19,067 nt of DNA from Brevipalpus yothersi (Eukaryota; Arthropoda; Arachnida; Trombidiformes; Tenuipalpidae): NCBI GenBank assembly GCA_003956705.1, contig QZCP01000576.1:1-19067 (forward strand), read 5' to 3'. Position 1 is the stretch's first letter. Each line of letters opens with the position of its first letter. This document shows positions 9,102-17,603 of this stretch, in pieces. The notes below the pieces were generated by a model, which was not told the origin of the DNA, did not search any database, and saw nothing but the letters and a program-made list of their open reading frames with translations. The position numbers and the translations under genes were made by a program.

Positions 9102-9181
9102 CTGATCTAGCACAGCTGGTGCCAAAAATTTTGTGATCCAGTTTAATTCGACTGTGGACTTTTCAACTTCTAGGTGGTGCT
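9102..9181. repeat. F2: solo right arm of the foldback element
   Basis: Matches the right arms of F1 and F3 (GTGCCAAAAATTTT, then CGACTGTGGACTTTTCAACTT, then CTAGGTGGTGCT). The left arm and loop are absent. Block R1 lies where they should be, so the element was truncated by recombination or deletion. Confidence 0.75.
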
Positions 9182-9376
9182 AAGTTGATGAACAAGCTGG
9201 TCAACTAATCTTATTGTGATAAGGTAATCCATAAGATTAACCTCAGTTGATATCTCTGGTCAGGTATTTTGACTCACTTTGTAGATACGATCACATTTGA
9301 AAGCAATCTACTGTGTTCATTTTAATTTGAATCATTGATTCAATTTCTGAACTGTGTGAATAACTTTGCGATCATC
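9182..9376 (+). promoter_or_regulatory. Leader of gene C
   Basis: Matches the leaders of B and E from just outside the foldback arm to the start codon. The upstream ATG found in B and E is ATA here (near 9232). The distal part of the 5' flank seen in A, B and E is missing, replaced by R1. Confidence 0.4.
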
Positions 9377-10093
9377 ATGACTCTATCCGATGTAGAGAGA
9401 GGGATAAAGTTTAGTGAAAAAACTTCACGCTTCAATTTTTTAAAAAATGACTTCGGTGGCTTTTCCAAAATCAAAAATAAAAGACCCGTAATCTGGAGGA
9501 TGATCAACATTGTCACCACTATACTTCTACCTGTTTTTTTTATTCATCGTACAATTAATTACAAAGAACAATATGAAGTTCATCGGAATATTTGGGTTCC
9601 AATCGTGTTAAGCTTGCTCACATTGGCGGATGTTTTCGTCAAGTTGAGAAAGTGTACTGTCGATACTACATCAGTACCATCAGTACAAATACAGATGGAA
9701 ATAGCTGATCAAAATCATAAAAATCAAGACGAAAGCCAAAAGCAGTGTGAAAATGGTAACGGTATGGTTTCTCTCACTTCTCACTTAAGATCTTTTACCG
9801 ATCAATTGGCCATTTTCACAGCGGCTATCATTTGGATTCTCATTCTCTGTTATGATGCTCATGAATATGGCCTAATTGTTATCCTAGTTATGGTTTTCAA
9901 TTTTTTGTATCATGCTTTTTCTATTTTCATATCATTTTCATATCTAATTGTTCAGGCTGTGATCAGAGCAACAAAGCATCCTATACTCATCGTCATTTCT
10001 GCCTCACTCTGTGCAATATTTCTTCGTTTCACTTCCATTGACATTAGAGTTCTTTATAAATTATTTAAGAGAAATTTCGAATTAGTTTGCTGA
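9377..10093 (+). CDS. Array gene C: multi-pass membrane protein
   Basis: Single exon, 238 residues from the conserved ATG at 9377 (MTLSDVERGI). Family features in order: FGGFSK, WRMI, two hydrophobic segments, a shortened LRKC in place of KQKKC, TTSVPSVQIQ, the polar loop, then three hydrophobic segments of the B type (SYLIVQAVIRATKHPILIV). Unlike B and E, the C-terminal frame is kept (IRVLYK). It continues about ten residues beyond the end of A, because the stop there is lost, and finishes NFELVC. AATAAA follows at 10119-10124. It is an intact frame and probably functional; the family is unrecognised. Confidence 0.6.
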   Translation: MTLSDVERGIKFSEKTSRFNFLKNDFGGFSKIKNKRPVIWRMINIVTTILLPVFFIHRTINYKEQYEVHRNIWVPIVLSLLTLADVFVKLRKCTVDTTSVPSVQIQMEIADQNHKNQDESQKQCENGNGMVSLTSHLRSFTDQLAIFTAAIIWILILCYDAHEYGLIVILVMVFNFLYHAFSIFISFSYLIVQAVIRATKHPILIVISASLCAIFLRFTSIDIRVLYKLFKRNFELVC

Positions 10094-10118
10094 GAATATT
10101 GAAAAATTGAGAAAATGA

Positions 10119-10124
10119 AATAAA
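10119..10124 (+). promoter_or_regulatory. Poly(A) signal of gene C
   Basis: AATAAA in the conserved 3' flank shortly after the C stop codon. Confidence 0.55.
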
Positions 10125-10204
10125 AGAACGGACCTAATTTCTAAATTTTCTATAATTTCCATGCCTTCAAGTTTCAAATTTTCACCTCGGATAAGGTTCG
10201 AAAT

Positions 10205-10915
10205 CATTTTTTATGCGCTCATAATAACTTAGCTGTTAGCTCCATATTACATGAAAAAAAGCAATCAGTGATCGGTGAGGAAATTTTTCTTTACAATTCT
10301 CGATAAAATGACTATGATGGCTTATTCGGAATCAAATATAAAGATCACTTATTCTAGAGCATTATCCTCTTCCTCACAATAATATTTCTAGGGACAATTT
10401 TCTACCCCTCGCTTTTTTGTTGTACATCGTGATACGTCAGGTGAATATAAAGTGTACTCGGACATTAACGGTAACGAGCAGCTTACTTTCATTGGAAATA
10501 TTTTCACATTGCTCAAGCAGAAAAGCGTATCTTTGATAACACATCAGTACCATCAGTACAATTACAGATGGAAATAACCGATCAAAATCATCAAAACCAT
10601 GACCAAAGCCGAAAACAGTGTGATACTGGTAGCGATATGGTTCCATTCACTGTTGACTGGAGACCTATACTTGGTCAATTGGCCTTTGTTGCAACGGCTA
10701 TTATTCAGATTCTCGCTCTCTATTACACTGATGCTCATAAATATAGCCGAATAATTGTTCTCCTATCACTTATTCATCATACTTTTCATTCTTTCAATCT
10801 GATTGCTCGCACTTTGGTCAGAAAAAGAGTGTATCCAATATTGGCTGTCATTTTCACCGTTCTCTGGGTAATATTTATTCTTCCCCTTCTTATTAGAGTT
10901 TTTTATAGAATATGA
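10205..10915 (+). pseudogene. Array pseudogene D: H-like head, B-like middle, A-like tail
   Basis: The first about 360 bp is homologous to the H-type head but carries frame breaks and stops, so no full frame survives. From 10568 an ATG frame of 115 codons is open to 10915. It covers the polar loop and the C-terminal helices and ends IRVFYRI. The segment at about 10540-10660 is almost identical to gene B (8190-8315). Beyond GQLAF the protein and its 3' flank follow gene A (NLIARTL-RKRVYPILAV). The poly(A) hexamer is AATAGA. It is most likely a dead mosaic; a truncated protein from 10568 cannot be excluded. Confidence 0.6.
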
Positions 10916-11039
10916 AAAATTTTGAATTTGTTTGATGAGACAATTGAAAAATTGAGAAAATGAAATAGAAGAATGGACCAAATGTTCATAACTTTCATAA
11001 CTTTGAAGGACTTTCAAATTTTTTCTTCTAATAAGGTTT

Positions 11040-11342
11040 GAAATTATGCTTTATGTGCTCATCATAGCTCCATATTATGTCAGAAAACGCGTGAAAGTCA
11101 TCACTAGAGAAATTTCAATTCGTCTCAATTTTCTGGGAGATAATTTTGGTGGCTTCTTCAAACTCGAAGATACAGACCACCTATCCTGGAGGATGATTAT
11201 TTCTCTCACGATAATATTTCTTGTAGAAATTTTCTTCTTCTTGCTTTTATGCACCATAATGCCTCAGATGAATATAAAGTGTACTTGGACATCGACTGTG
11301 ATGTGGCGGGCAGCTTACTTTCGTTCACTTTTGTAATCTGAT
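11040..11342 (+). pseudogene. H3: truncated H-type array gene
   Basis: An open frame of 96 codons starts at the ATG at 11046 and aligns with the A head: RKRV, NFLGDNFGGFFKLEDTDHL, SWRM, then the first hydrophobic segment. It runs out of homology around the second helix and stops at 11336. The polar loop and C-terminal helices are missing. It is the least degraded H head. Transcription is unknown, and it is more likely a relic than a working short protein. Confidence 0.55.
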
Positions 11343-11344
11343 AA

Positions 11345-11900
11345 TGATGATTTCTAGAGATTCGTTAGCCGATTAGCTGGTTACTAGGATAGTTCATTTG
11401 AGTGCTTGAAAAGCAACCAAAAGAGTACCTGTTCAATTACATCTAATCACTACTGTATACGACATATTGTCCATGAACTCAGTGCCACTTAGAAGTTGAA
11501 AAGTCCATAGCCGAATTAAACTGGATTTAAAATTTTTTGCCGCGAGCTGGATTCGATCAGCAACGCTCTCGAATTCAATTGTGAAGCTGATCGAGTCCAG
11601 CTCGTGTCAAAAAATCTTAGATCCAATCAAATTCGACAGTGAACTTTTCAACTTCTAGGTGGTGCTGTGTTGGTGAACAAGCTGGTCGACTAATTTGACC
11701 AGAGGATAGAACAGTTCTACTAGAACTACTCTTTGAATTTGAATGTGATTAGGTAGTCCATGAGATTAACCTCAGTTGAATTTTGTATTTTTACTCACCT
11801 TGTAGATACAATCACATTTGAAAGCAGTCTACTGTGTTCTGGTGAATTCAAACCAACGAATCAATTTCTGAACTGTGTGAATAACTTTGCGATCATCATC
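11345..11900 (+). promoter_or_regulatory. 5' flank and leader of gene E
   Basis: Same order as upstream of B: array 5' flank (11345-11431), foldback F3 (11480-11666), leader (11667-11900). The upstream ATG at 11760 is in frame with the main ORF and would add 47 residues. Because its counterpart in B is a closed 28-codon frame and in C is absent, the conserved ATG at 11901 is the better start. Confidence 0.4.
11480..11666. repeat. Foldback element F3 (long inverted repeat)
   Basis: Left arm 11480-11560, a 26-nt loop (11561-11586) and right arm 11587-11666; same size and sequence type as F1. Arms and loop have diverged by scattered substitutions only. It sits about 235 bp before the E start codon. 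Confidence 0.85.
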
Positions 11901-12815
11901 ATGACTCTATCCGATGTAGAGAGAGGAGGGATAAAGTCTAGTGAAAAAACTTCAGGCTTCAATTCTCTTGAGAATTATTTCGGTGGCTTTTCCAAAGCCG
12001 TAAATATTTATAAATCATTCTGGAGGATGATCAACATTGTCACCGCTATACTTTTCCCTGTTCTTTCTATACATCATGCTAAAAAAGGTGAATTTAAAGT
12101 TTGGAATAACGGGCTTGAGATCGTGGTAAGCTTGCTCATGTTGGTGGATATTTTCGTCTCGCTCAAGCAGAAAAAGTGTACTCTCGATACTAAGAAAATA
12201 GAAAATGACTTTGGTGGCTTTCCCAAAGTCCGAGATTTTGATCACCTATTCTGGAGGATGATCACCCTTTTTACCATTATACTTCTGCCTTTTTCTTTTT
12301 CGTGTGATAAAGGTGGATATGCGGTGTATTCGTATTTTAGCTTTGCTATCGTGGGAATCTTGCTCCTGTTGGCAATACCATCGGCCTTTCCCCGGCAGGA
12401 AAAGTGTCCATTCGATACTACATCAAGACCATCAGTACAAATACAGATGAAAAAAACCGATCAAAATCATCAAGATCAATATCAAAGCCAAAAGCAGTGT
12501 GATAATGGTAGCCATATGGTTTATCCCACGGCTGACTGGAGACCCATAATTGATCAATCGGCCATTTTTACAGCGGCTACTATTTGTATTCTCATACTTC
12601 GTTATGATGCTTGTAAATATGGCCAAAAAATTTTTATCCAATCAATTGTTTGGAATTTATTGTTTCATGCTCTTCTTATTTTCATATTTTTTTCATATCT
12701 AATTGTTCAGGCTGTGATCAAAGCAAGAAAGCACCCTATACTCATTGTCATTCCTGCCTTTCTCTATGTAATATTTCTTTCTTCTTCCTCCCATTGTCAT
12801 CAGAGTTCTTTATAA
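11901..12815 (+). CDS. Array gene E: chimeric membrane protein with duplicated two-helix module
   Basis: Single exon, 304 residues from the conserved ATG at 11901; an in-frame ATG at 11760 would give 351. Residues 1-97 are a B/C-type head (WRMINIV, two hydrophobic segments, KQKKCTLDT). Residues 98-182 repeat that module in A-type form (DHLFWRMITLFTIILLP, two more hydrophobic segments, KCPFDTT-PSVQIQ). Residues 183-304 are the polar loop and a B/C-type tail. The protein thus has about two more helices than its neighbours, which fits unequal exchange between A- and B-type genes. As in B, the tail is out of frame (SSSSHCHQSSL), and the IRVLYK coding sequence is present one frame over. A deletion after the stop removed the usual poly(A) signal. 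Function is unknown, and it may be a decaying copy. Confidence 0.5.
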   Translation: MTLSDVERGGIKSSEKTSGFNSLENYFGGFSKAVNIYKSFWRMINIVTAILFPVLSIHHAKKGEFKVWNNGLEIVVSLLMLVDIFVSLKQKKCTLDTKKIENDFGGFPKVRDFDHLFWRMITLFTIILLPFSFSCDKGGYAVYSYFSFAIVGILLLLAIPSAFPRQEKCPFDTTSRPSVQIQMKKTDQNHQDQYQSQKQCDNGSHMVYPTADWRPIIDQSAIFTAATICILILRYDACKYGQKIFIQSIVWNLLFHALLIFIFFSYLIVQAVIKARKHPILIVIPAFLYVIFLSSSSHCHQSSL

Positions 12816-12920
12816 AACATTATAAGAGGTATTTTAAAAAAATGGACCGAATTTCTATAATTTCTATAATTTTCATGCCCTTAAATTTTAAATTTTCACC
12901 TTTGGTAAAGTTTAAAATCA

Positions 12921-12941
12921 TTTTTTTTGTGTTTATCATGG
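12921..12941 (+). pseudogene. H4: minimal relic of an H-type head
   Basis: About 20 bp (TTTGTGTTTATCATGG-like) matching the first codons of the H heads, directly before block R2. It is too short to stand alone and is called only because every other array gene is followed by an H head at this spacing. Confidence 0.25.
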
Positions 12942-13147
12942 TCTGGGTTCGTTCCACAGAAAAATGAATCCATAGAAAGAACGGTCCAAATGAATTGAAG
13001 ATGTTTCTTGAAATAATATTCATAACTCTCTCTTGTTCTCTATGAATCATCTCCTCTAGTTGACCAACTTTCTGTGAGTCACCTGTTTTTGAAAACAAGC
13101 TTTCTGTGACCTACATCCTCAAGATAAGAGATTCCTGCGAATCTGAC
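12942..13147 (+). repeat. Repeat block R2 (copy of 8843-9095)
   Basis: Second copy of the non-coding block found after gene B, colinear apart from the internal gap noted for R1. It closes the array on the right; unique DNA follows. Confidence 0.75.
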
Positions 13148-13514
13148 TCAATCTCGTAGTCAAGATCAATCAAGGGAAGGTCGAGAGAGCTCAGTGATGA
13201 TGGTGAATGAATAAAATAGAAACCCTTCGTTACGAAGGAAGAGCAAAGTATTAAGACAAGAGAGTTAATTGAGGATTCCATTGACACTAGACGACATTTC
13301 AAACGAAGAAAGAAGAAATGGAAAGATTGAGAGAGGCATCAAAGTTATCAAGATGAATGGGTTAAAGTTTTTCTCTTTATTATTGTAATTATCACCATTG
13401 CTACTCTCCATGTGAGTTATGACCTGAGTCTTGTTTGTTTGCTCTTCAATGAATTTGAGAGAGTTTTGTTACCAACTTTCTTCTTCCTAGTTAGTTACAA
13501 AGGCAATAAGAAAT
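13148..13514. other. Array end and PSMD3 3' region
   Basis: Contains the PSMD3 3' UTR on the minus strand. Otherwise I see no gene or repeat here. Confidence 0.5.
13376..13381 (-). promoter_or_regulatory. Poly(A) signal of PSMD3
   Basis: AATAAA on the minus strand, about 134 bp after the PSMD3 stop codon. Confidence 0.6.
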
Positions 13515-15132
13515 TTAAAAAGCATCATCATCATCTGCATCGTTCATTTCACTGGCCAATTGAAGATCTTGAGCTTCTCTTTCTTTTCGCTCTTCCGCTG
13601 ATTCTAGGTCAATATTATATGATTTTGGAGGGAATCGCATCGCTTTCACTGATTGATTATGAATATCCAAACAGAAGGCGATTCTTTGATGGAAAGCATT
13701 TTGAGGCTCAGCTGTACAATACACATCGACCATCTCCTTTGATTGCATGTAACCATGCTCGTGATCGATTGTAGCCTCAATGACACCATCTCGAATGGCT
13801 TTCGCGACAATGTACTCAGAGTCCGCTGGACAATCGAGCATCAACTTTGAGGCTATATCAGACACATATATCTTTGAATATGATTGATTAATCATACGAA
13901 CGCCTGTCTTGATGACATTGTGGCGAAGTCTGATGATTAAAGTGTAAGTATGATCGGCCTGGAATTTTGGACCGAACTCTTCCAACACTTCATTGAAGCG
14001 AGCCAGATTACCTGCTCGAACTGCTTGGGTCAATTGGAAATATGGTGCTAATGTTCGGCGAAATATTTGTTGACGGAAGACACTTCGATCAGGAATCTCA
14101 CCAAGAAGAAGTTCAACGGTGATAGCAAGTTTTTGAACAGTCTGTTTGAAGCCAACCGCTGTATGTTGAGGTGATTTACGGAGAGCTTGGACCAAATTTG
14201 AATGAGCTTCAGAATATTCCAATTGTGTTGCCTTTATACGACCCAAATAGTATAGAAATCTAGCCCACTCGTTGATGGAAGCCACTTCGGGAAACATTGA
14301 TTTTGAAACCAATTTGGCTGCCTGATCATATAAATTATAGTGTAAATACAATCGTAGAAGACAATTGAGATACACAGCTTGACCCTCGTAATCATTGCGA
14401 AGAGTAGCAGTACGAAGACGACGATGAAGCAATATTTTCACTAAGTTGAATTGTTTAGTTAATTCATACACTCTACAATGATAGAATGTGCATTTTGCAG
14501 CGAGCATATCTAGTGTTCGTCGATTTTGAGAGCTTATTTTTTCCATCAACAGATCAGAACACTTGACAGCCTAAGGTGAAGAGTAAATGATTTTAAGAAT
14601 TAATTGAATGGTAAAAATTAGTAACACAAATGCAACTTACAATATCCAATCTATTTGAATCGATAAGATGAAGAAGTAATAGAAGATGAAAGTAAACATC
14701 AAGCTCAATCAGCAGAGGAGTTTGAGCTGCTTTACCGGTTCGACCCTTAAATGGTGCAGATGCAGATGAATCAATGTCCATAGGTTCCTCCAGGAATCCA
14801 AGGAGAATATCTTTGGCCGGTGAAACATTCGGATAGAAGCCATTGATCAGACGTCTCAAAATTTTGCTGGTCAACTTTTTCCTTGTTGATACAAGAGATC
14901 GAATAACTCTCAACATAAACCGGGGCTCTTTGGTGGTTGCAAATTTGCCAATACAAGTTGAATGTTCCTTAATCTCTTCCAGTACCTTTAATTCCGGATC
15001 ATTACCAACCAAAGTTGATTTACCATTAAGACAATCACCCGAAAGAACATCATCTTTACCAGAAGGTGATTCAATATTTTTCATCTCAACATCACCTTGA
15101 GGAGCATCTTTTGGAGCTTCTTTTCCTTTCAT
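13515..15132 (-). CDS. 26S proteasome regulatory subunit Rpn3 (PSMD3)
   Basis: Complete gene of two exons, 15132-14641 and 14570-13515, joined in phase 0 across a 70-bp GT-AG intron, giving 515 residues (human about 534). The acidic N-terminus contains the DVEMK motif, followed by KEPRFMLR, LGFLEEPMD and RTGKAAQTPLL. Exon 2 carries the helical-repeat region (RLRTATLRNDYEGQA, NEWARFLYYLGRIKATQLEY, HTAVGFKQTVQKL), then the PCI domain (about 336-449; FQADHTYTLIIRLRHNVIKT, SKEMVDVY) and the signature FCLDIHN-SVKAMRFPPKSYN. The tail ends in a run of aspartates. Family knowledge: it is a non-ATPase subunit of the 19S lid, in nucleus and cytosol, and scaffolds lid assembly through its PCI domain. 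The N-terminal region is shorter and less Pro-rich than in vertebrates. Nothing looks defective. Confidence 0.98.
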
Positions 15133-15948
15133 ATTAGCCGATTAACAATCAAAACACCACACTGTTTATGAATCAGAATCAAATTCAAAGAACGGAGAGT
15201 ATAAATATAATTAGTAAACTTAATTATCATCAAACACCACACACATAACGACAATAATCCTCACATAAAACTTACATTGGTCTGTGTATTAAGTGGACAG
15301 CAAAGATTACCCAAACAGATCACTTAATGAAAAACACGTACACCAAATCAAAGTCACCACTTAACCACACTATTGATGGACACTCAAAGGTATCAGCAAT
15401 TGAATCACTAACAATTTAAATCAAAATTCAATTTAAATGATCCCAAAAATGAGCGTGTATATTGCAGAAGCAAGCGTGATATGAATGAATAGAAAATAAG
15501 CTTATGTCACTGTATCAACACACACAGTTGAACGGATATTATAAGACAGCCCCTTAATGACACTGCAATATGCGCTCTCTTCACCAACATCATTTTAAAT
15601 GCCGCTAAGATTAATTTGATATTTAAAATAAACCATTCCTGAGTTGGTGGACAAAGAAATCAATTCTAATCATTTTGATCACTGTTAATTATTTCTTTTT
15701 TCCAAGGGATACATATTGAATGTCCTGGAAGCTGGCCATAATCGAGTCACAACTTGTCACAATTGAGTGGTGTGAATCGTATTATTCGTATTTTGACGCA
15801 CACCGCTAAGAGAAGGAAGTTTGATTCCTTGTATTTGAAATATTTTCGCAATTTTTGGTCAAAAAATTTAAAAGAAAAGGGAGATAAAAGTGTGCATATA
15901 ATTTTTTCATAAGATTTTCGATATTGCTGCAAGAAATTGGTAATAAAT
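15133..15948. other. Divergent intergenic/promoter region
   Basis: About 0.8 kb between the PSMD3 start (minus strand) and the membrane-protein ORF (plus strand), so it should hold both promoters. No long frame on either strand is convincing; the low-complexity minus-strand frames at 15747-16106 overlap the plus-strand gene. I saw no clear TATA box at a supportable position. Confidence 0.5.
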
Positions 15949-16494
15949 ATGTTATACTTGGGACGAGAAAGTACTGTAGGCCAAATTTTTCGTTCCGATA
16001 TGGAGCAAAAAAATGATAGACCACCAGCAAAAGATACCGGATACAGTGTTTTCACAATCATCATGTTAACCATGATCAATCTTATTGGATTGGCACTATT
16101 TATCACACAAAGTTGGGTTTTCTATAAGGTATATCTCAAAATTCCCACACGTTTACCGTACACATGGAAATCGAGACGCGCATCTCTTGCCCACCCATCA
16201 CAATCAGTTCGATCGGTGACCGATCCGCAAGACGAATCGTTGGAACATGCTTCCGATGCTGCAGTGGCCACTCCAACCACACCATCATTTGCCCAAACGC
16301 CACTTCGACTAGATGGAACTGAACTATCACCACCAACACCATCGATTGTTCGCGTCGGATCATCATCCGAATCAATTGTGGCCGATCTTCGAGTACCAAT
16401 CAAAGGTCGATCCACTCGACAATCGAGTATTGCACCTCTTGTGGAGAGACCCAAATCAAATTCTAGTCTCAGTAAATTTTCACAAACCAACTGA
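15949..16494 (+). CDS. Hypothetical single-pass membrane protein with Ser/Pro/Thr-rich tail
   Basis: Open frame of 181 residues from the ATG at 15949; a second ATG at 16000 would give 164 residues starting MEQKNDRPPAKDTGYS. One clear transmembrane segment (about residues 35-60, VFTIIMLTMINLIGLALFI) follows a short polar N-terminus. The remaining about 110 residues are hydrophilic and probably disordered, rich in Ser, Thr and Pro with several TPTTP/SPPTPS-like candidate phosphorylation sites. The basic stretch just after the helix (KSRRAS) favours a cytosolic tail. I do not recognise the family. A donor-like AAG|GTATAT at about 16128 means the frame could be spliced, but codon use after it still looks coding. 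No AATAAA or ATTAAA lies between its stop and the membrin exon. Confidence 0.5.
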   Translation: MLYLGRESTVGQIFRSDMEQKNDRPPAKDTGYSVFTIIMLTMINLIGLALFITQSWVFYKVYLKIPTRLPYTWKSRRASLAHPSQSVRSVTDPQDESLEHASDAAVATPTTPSFAQTPLRLDGTELSPPTPSIVRVGSSSESIVADLRVPIKGRSTRQSSIAPLVERPKSNSSLSKFSQTN

Positions 16495-16802
16495 TTCAAT
16501 TATTAATTAGTTTTCAGTTTGTGTTAGTTTGTGTTAGTTTGTGTTAGTTTGTGTTAGTTTGTTCTAGTTTACTAATTAGTTTTCCACACTACATAGAGGG
16601 CACTAGTGAGCCCTAGTTTACTGCTCATGCTCAGAGCGAGAAGTTGAAATGAAAACATTGCAATTTGCAAAGTCCAACTCGACAAGTTTATTGAAATGAT
16701 GTTGTTGAAAAATGAATTAAGATTAAGATTTTAATCTTGTTTGTTTAAATTGGATTGTTTAGTATATATATATTGGTATTTCCTTCTTACTGTTCACTTA
16801 AG
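16495..16802 (+). other. Short gap with 10-bp minisatellite and splice acceptor
   Basis: Holds the tandem repeat at 16511-16570 and, at its end, a pyrimidine-rich tract closing in AG at 16801-16802 just before the membrin coding segment. No exon for the membrin N-terminus was found here. Confidence 0.5.
16511..16570 (+). repeat. 10-bp tandem repeat (GTGTTAGTTT)n
   Basis: Four perfect units (16521-16560) flanked by one degenerate unit on each side. It lies just after the stop codon of the membrane-protein ORF. Confidence 0.9.
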
Positions 16803-17204
16803 GAACACGATAAAATGAATCAACGGTATCGTGGTGGGCTCGGTGGTGATGTTGATGGAGCTAATAAAAAGGAAACGGCTATCAATTTACCGGTTGATGA
16901 TTATTTTAATAATGAAAAAGATCAACTCAAAAGATTCCATCGAGATGTTGACACTTATTTGGATACGGCAGCGTTGACAATGGCCAAATTGAAAGATCAA
17001 CGAAATGTATTGTCCCGTGGACGATCAGCGTTACGTGATATTGTCAATCAACTTGATATGTCAACAACGGTAATGAGATTGATAGAGAATCGTAGTCAAG
17101 CTGATTGGAAAATTTTCTGGTGTTTAGTTATCATTTTTTTACTCTTTGTAATGTTTATATTGTATTTATGGAAATTTAATTCTGGTCATGTTTCTACAGT
17201 TTGA
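16803..17204 (+). CDS. Membrin-like Qb-SNARE (GOSR2), C-terminal exon
   Basis: The frame is open from an AG acceptor at 16801-16802 (first codons EHDK), with the first in-frame ATG at 16815 giving 129 residues. It aligns with the C-terminal half of membrin: the SNARE helix includes LKDQRNVLSRGRSALRDI with the zero-layer Gln in KDQR, then the membrin hallmark STVMRLIENR, then one transmembrane anchor (about 104-122 from that ATG). Family knowledge: membrin is a Golgi/ER-Golgi Qb-SNARE of about 210 residues that pairs with syntaxin-5, Bet1 and Sec22b. The N-terminal helical domain (about 85 residues) is not found upstream in the window, so this is either the last exon of a gene with distant 5' exons or a shortened protein. 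AATAAA follows at 17238-17243. Confidence 0.75.
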   Translation, partial: EHDKMNQRYRGGLGGDVDGANKKETAINLPVDDYFNNEKDQLKRFHRDVDTYLDTAALTMAKLKDQRNVLSRGRSALRDIVNQLDMSTTVMRLIENRSQADWKIFWCLVIIFLLFVMFILYLWKFNSGHVSTV

Positions 17205-17237
17205 GATGTAAGTGTGTGCGATATGTGTGTGTGTGTA

Positions 17238-17243
17238 AATAAA
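17238..17243 (+). promoter_or_regulatory. Poly(A) signal of membrin
   Basis: AATAAA, 33 bp after the membrin stop, directly behind a short GT repeat. Confidence 0.7.
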
Positions 17244-17402
17244 CTATTTTCCTTAGTATTCATCTCTAATTGATAATATTGATAGTACTTTATTGATCAA
17301 GTAAATATATATTATGTATGGAAACAGAGGAAGAACAAGCAAAATATGTGTTGGGTTTTGAGGTGAACAATTTTCACCACTTCGCCAATCGAACAGGAAA
17401 TG

Positions 17403-17423
17403 GAATTCAATCAGATTGAATTC
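17403..17423. repeat. Perfect 21-nt inverted repeat
   Basis: Ten-nucleotide arms (GAATTCAATC and its complement) around a single central A. A second small palindrome (AACGCT, two bases, AGCGTT) lies about 20 bp further on. Role unknown. Confidence 0.8.
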
Positions 17424-17583
17424 TGATCGCTTACTGCGAATAACAACGCTTGAGCGTTCTAAGATTGGATTTGAATATTGGTCGAAAAGTTTCTTCAAGC
17501 TTATGATAGTCTTGTGTCCTTCTCTCTTCCTATATATATACTCTGTTTCTAGACTTTGCAAGTAAATTGACAGGATAGAAATT

Positions 17584-17603
17584 ATAATAATAATAATAAT
17601 AAT
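17584..17603 (+). repeat. (AAT)n microsatellite
   Basis: Short run of about seven ATA/AAT triplets in the convergent 3' region. Confidence 0.85.

Noticed and set aside
7514..11666. CRISPR-like or regularly spaced repeat system
   Set aside because: Repeats here are inverted arms and gene-sized duplications at irregular spacing in animal DNA; there are no short direct repeats with spacers.
13412..13774. 120-codon plus-strand frame opposite the PSMD3 3' end
   Set aside because: It is a shadow of the PSMD3 coding sequence on the opposite strand, which is unambiguous.
16122..16499. 125-codon minus-strand frame opposite the Ser/Pro-rich ORF
   Set aside because: It is an antisense shadow. The plus frame has a transmembrane helix and a plausible start; the minus frame has no recognisable features.
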